Below, piece after piece: positions 61,864 to 64,000 of a DNA stretch of 64,000 nt. The DNA is taken from contig OY992536.1 in the NCBI GenBank assembly GCA_963921195.1, forward strand, positions 230,118,023-230,182,022. Reading direction: 5' to 3'. Each line of letters starts with the position of its first letter. Positions within the stretch are counted from its first letter, which is position 1. A model generated the notes under the pieces. It did not search any database, was not told the origin of the DNA, and saw only the letters and a program-made list of their open reading frames with translations. The position numbers were made by a program, and so were the translations under genes. The stretch is from Pegoplata infirma. Its lineage: Eukaryota; Arthropoda; Insecta; Diptera; Anthomyiidae.

Positions 61864-62022
61864 TATACCCTCCACTCTAGTGATAGAGGGTATATATAAG
61901 TTTGTCATTCCGTTTGTAACACATCGAAATATTGGTCTAGGACCCCATAAAGTATATATATTCATGATCCTTGATCGATTTTAAGTCGATCTAGCGATGT
62001 CCGTCCGTCCGTCCGTCCGTCC

Positions 62023-62057
<35 letters not shown>

Positions 62058-62781
62058 CGTTGAAAACACGCTAACTTTTGAAAGACTTTACGGAGGCTCC
62101 TGAAGTTTGACATATATGTTCTCCATTTACCGGGTCAGGTTGGTATTGCAATCCAGCGAAATCGGTCCAGTGGTTCAAAAGTTATGAGCAAAAGAGTAAA
62201 TTTCGGCAAGGGTATTTTTCGAATTTACAAGATTAAAACCACTATAACTTTCGAAAGACAATTCTGAGGGTGCTGAAGCTTAGCATATATATTTGTCGTT
62301 CCCCGAGGCTGTTTGGTTTTGAATTTCAGCAAAATCGGTTCAGTGGTTCAAAAGTTAGAAGCAAAGCACTGAATTTCAGATTTGTTTCACCTTAAACTGT
62401 TGAAAACTCGTTAAACAAGTTTTAAGAGCATGGTGAAATACCAGTTTTGTAAAACTTGTTGTTGTTTGTTTTCTTGTCGTGGGGTGCAGTTTAGTTGTTA
62501 GACAAGTAAATATTTGTTATTGTTTTGTTATTGTTAGTGTAACTGTATGTAACGGGAAAAAATCAAATAAAGTATGTGTATGATATGTTGACAGAAAAAA
62601 AATTTTACACTCAAAAAAATTTTATTGATTAAAAGAAAGTTTGACTCAAAATAATATACATATTTCTAATAAAAAATTTGTAATGCAATTTTTTGAATTT
62701 TTTTTTAGAAAATTACTATCAGATAACATTGTGGAGGGTATTCATAGATTCGACCAAGTCGAATTTAATTTTTCTACTTGT
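61864..62781 (+). mobile_element. Helentron/DINE-like element inside MITE, copy 1
   Basis: Starts TATACCCTCCACTCTAGTG after a T-run. (GTCC)n(GTCT)n at 61999-62060. 3' hairpin ATTCGAC CAA GTCGAAT (62748-62764), then TTTAATTTTTCTACTTGT. Insertion between Ts fits Helentrons. No ORF1/Rep-helicase, so non-autonomous. Confidence 0.7.
61999..62060 (+). repeat. (GTCC)n(GTCT)n microsatellite, about 15 units
   Basis: Tetranucleotide tract inside the Helentron-like element. The corresponding tract in the next copy is about twice as long. Confidence 0.95.
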
Positions 62782-63305
62782 TTTGAACTTAGTTCATACA
62801 CATCTGAGGACCCCATTGGGTTCGGACCCGATAGGTCCAAACCCCGATTGGCCTAGACCTAGTTGGGTTCCTTAAAAATCGTCATAGTTTTTGAGCCAAA
62901 ATTTGTGTCCGTTTAGCTCTACCTTGCTTAGTTTTTGAGATACGTGATTTTAGGGGACCACCGGGGTTTTGAAAATTACAAAACTCGATAACTTCAAAAA
63001 TATTACTCGGAGAGCTTTTGATTATTTTGCGGTCTTGTTCTACGTGTTGATAGCTACAAAAATGCTTTTGCACTTCTTGTTGTGTCGACAATATTTGCCG
63101 AGATATGAACATTTTAAAATTTTCGGGAATGCTAACTTTTTTGGATCCAAAGTTAGGACCCATTAGGGTCCACACATGAGAAGAGCATCGGCGATACTAT
63201 GGAGAACCCGAGAACCAAAAATGGCCTCCATTTTGCTCTATCTGGCTTAGTTTCCGAGATAGCGCAATTTTAAGTTTTCTGAAAATAAAAAAAATTTACC
63301 ATTTT

Positions 63306-63464
63306 TATACCCTCCACTCTAGTGATAGAGGGTATATATAAGTTTGTCATTCCGTTTGTAACACATAGAAATATTGGTCTAGGACCCCATAAAGTATATA
63401 TATTCATGATCCTTGATCGATTTTAAGTCGATCTAGCGATGTCCGTCCGTCCGTCCGTCCGTCC

Positions 63465-63559
<95 letters not shown>

Positions 63560-64000
63560 CGTTGAAAACACGCTAACTCTTGAAAGACTTTACGGAGGCT
63601 CCTGAAGTTTGACATATATGTTCTCCATTTACCGGGTCAGGGTGGTATTGCAATCCAGCGAAATCGGTCAAGTGGTTCAAAAGTTATGAGCAAAAGAGTA
63701 AATTCCGGCAAGGGTATTTTTCGAATTTACAAGATTAAAACCACTATAACTTTCGAAAGACAATTCTGAGGCGGCTGAAGCTTAGCACGTATATTTGTCG
63801 TTCCCCAAGGCTATTTGGTTTTGAATTTCAGGAAAATCGGTTCAGTGGTTCAAAAGTTATAAGCAAAGCACTGAATTTCAGATTTGTTTCACCCTTAACT
63901 GTTGAAAACTCGATAAACAAGTTTTAAAAGCATGGTGAAATACCAGTTTTTTAAAACTTGTTGTTGTTTGTTTTCTTGTCGTGGGGTGCAGTTTAGTTGT
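63306..64000 (+). mobile_element. Helentron/DINE-like element inside MITE, copy 2 (cut by window end)
   Basis: Almost the same sequence as 61864-62560 over its visible length, with few substitutions (for example CACATCGAAAT to CACATAGAAAT). Inserted after TTACCATTT in the same MITE. Its 3' end is beyond the window. Confidence 0.7.
63441..63562 (+). repeat. (GTCC)n(GTCT)n microsatellite, about 30 units
   Basis: Same tract as 61999-62060, expanded mainly in GTCT units. An ORF of repeated QTDR residues on the other strand is an artefact. Confidence 0.95.

Larger units (their letters stand above)
61729..64000. mobile_element. CACTC family type 1 MITE, copy 3, with two insertions (right end outside window)
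   Basis: Starts CACTAAAAAA after TA (61727-61728). MITE sequence occupies 61729-61863 and 62782-63305, interrupted by Helentron-like elements at 61864 and 63306. Interior order agrees with 57218-58105. Confidence 0.75.

Noticed and set aside
62882..63175. ORF sharing residues with one at 11000-11320 (ending KTKQGRAKRTQIL)
   Set aside because: Both are the same stretch of a MITE read on the minus strand. Similarity follows nucleotide identity, there is no transposase motif, and the third copy does not show the same extended ORF.
63433..63615. QTDR-repeat ORF on the minus strand
   Set aside because: It is the (GTCY)n microsatellite read as codons; microsatellite length differs between sister copies.

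Overview
The window is AT-rich nuclear DNA from a higher fly (cyclorrhaphan Diptera). Two coding exons at 7326-7536 and 7607-7821 encode the N-terminus and the first half of the forkhead domain of the insulin-responsive transcription factor FOXO, on the + strand. They are separated by a 70-bp intron with consensus splice sites, and a 5'UTR stretch (7157-7325) with its own splice acceptor precedes the start codon. No other host gene was recognised. The rest of the forkhead domain, starting at the DNA-recognition helix, is not seen in the window. Therefore 7822-64000 is best read as the first 56 kb or more of one giant foxo intron, and 1-7156 as the 3' part of an upstream intron.

Layout: 1-7156 holds nested fold-back elements, Helentron/DINE-like elements and a 1.6-kb AT-rich palindrome. 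After the exons, 8-15 kb is a patchwork of MITEs, including one hAT-type element with a clear 8-bp target duplication. From 16.25 to 23.83 kb lies a satellite array of about 200 near-identical 35-bp units. Each unit is two 17-bp hyphenated palindromes plus one T. Older, diverged copies of the same satellite, mostly in the opposite orientation, occur at 2.6, 26-29, 37-39, 42.3, 47.8 and 60.3 kb. At 33.5-37.2 kb an apparently intact non-LTR retrotransposon (single 1090-aa endonuclease/reverse transcriptase ORF, minus strand, antisense to foxo) is bounded by an exact 15-bp target-site duplication and ends in a (TTA)n tail. From 38 to 64 kb there are more fold-back elements, TA-flanked CACTC-ended MITEs, tandem repeats built on GGTAC or AAAGTACTTTT, and further Helentron/DINE-like copies carrying (GTCY)n microsatellites.

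The main theme is DNA symmetry. About twenty fold-back or palindromic elements, several of them nested, together with palindrome-based satellites fill an intron that interrupts the DNA-binding domain of a key regulator. The retrotransposon is the only feature with an intact enzyme; everything else mobile looks non-autonomous. Boundaries of degenerate repeats are approximate because no alignment could be run. Family assignments of mobile elements rest on termini, target duplications and internal motifs read by eye.
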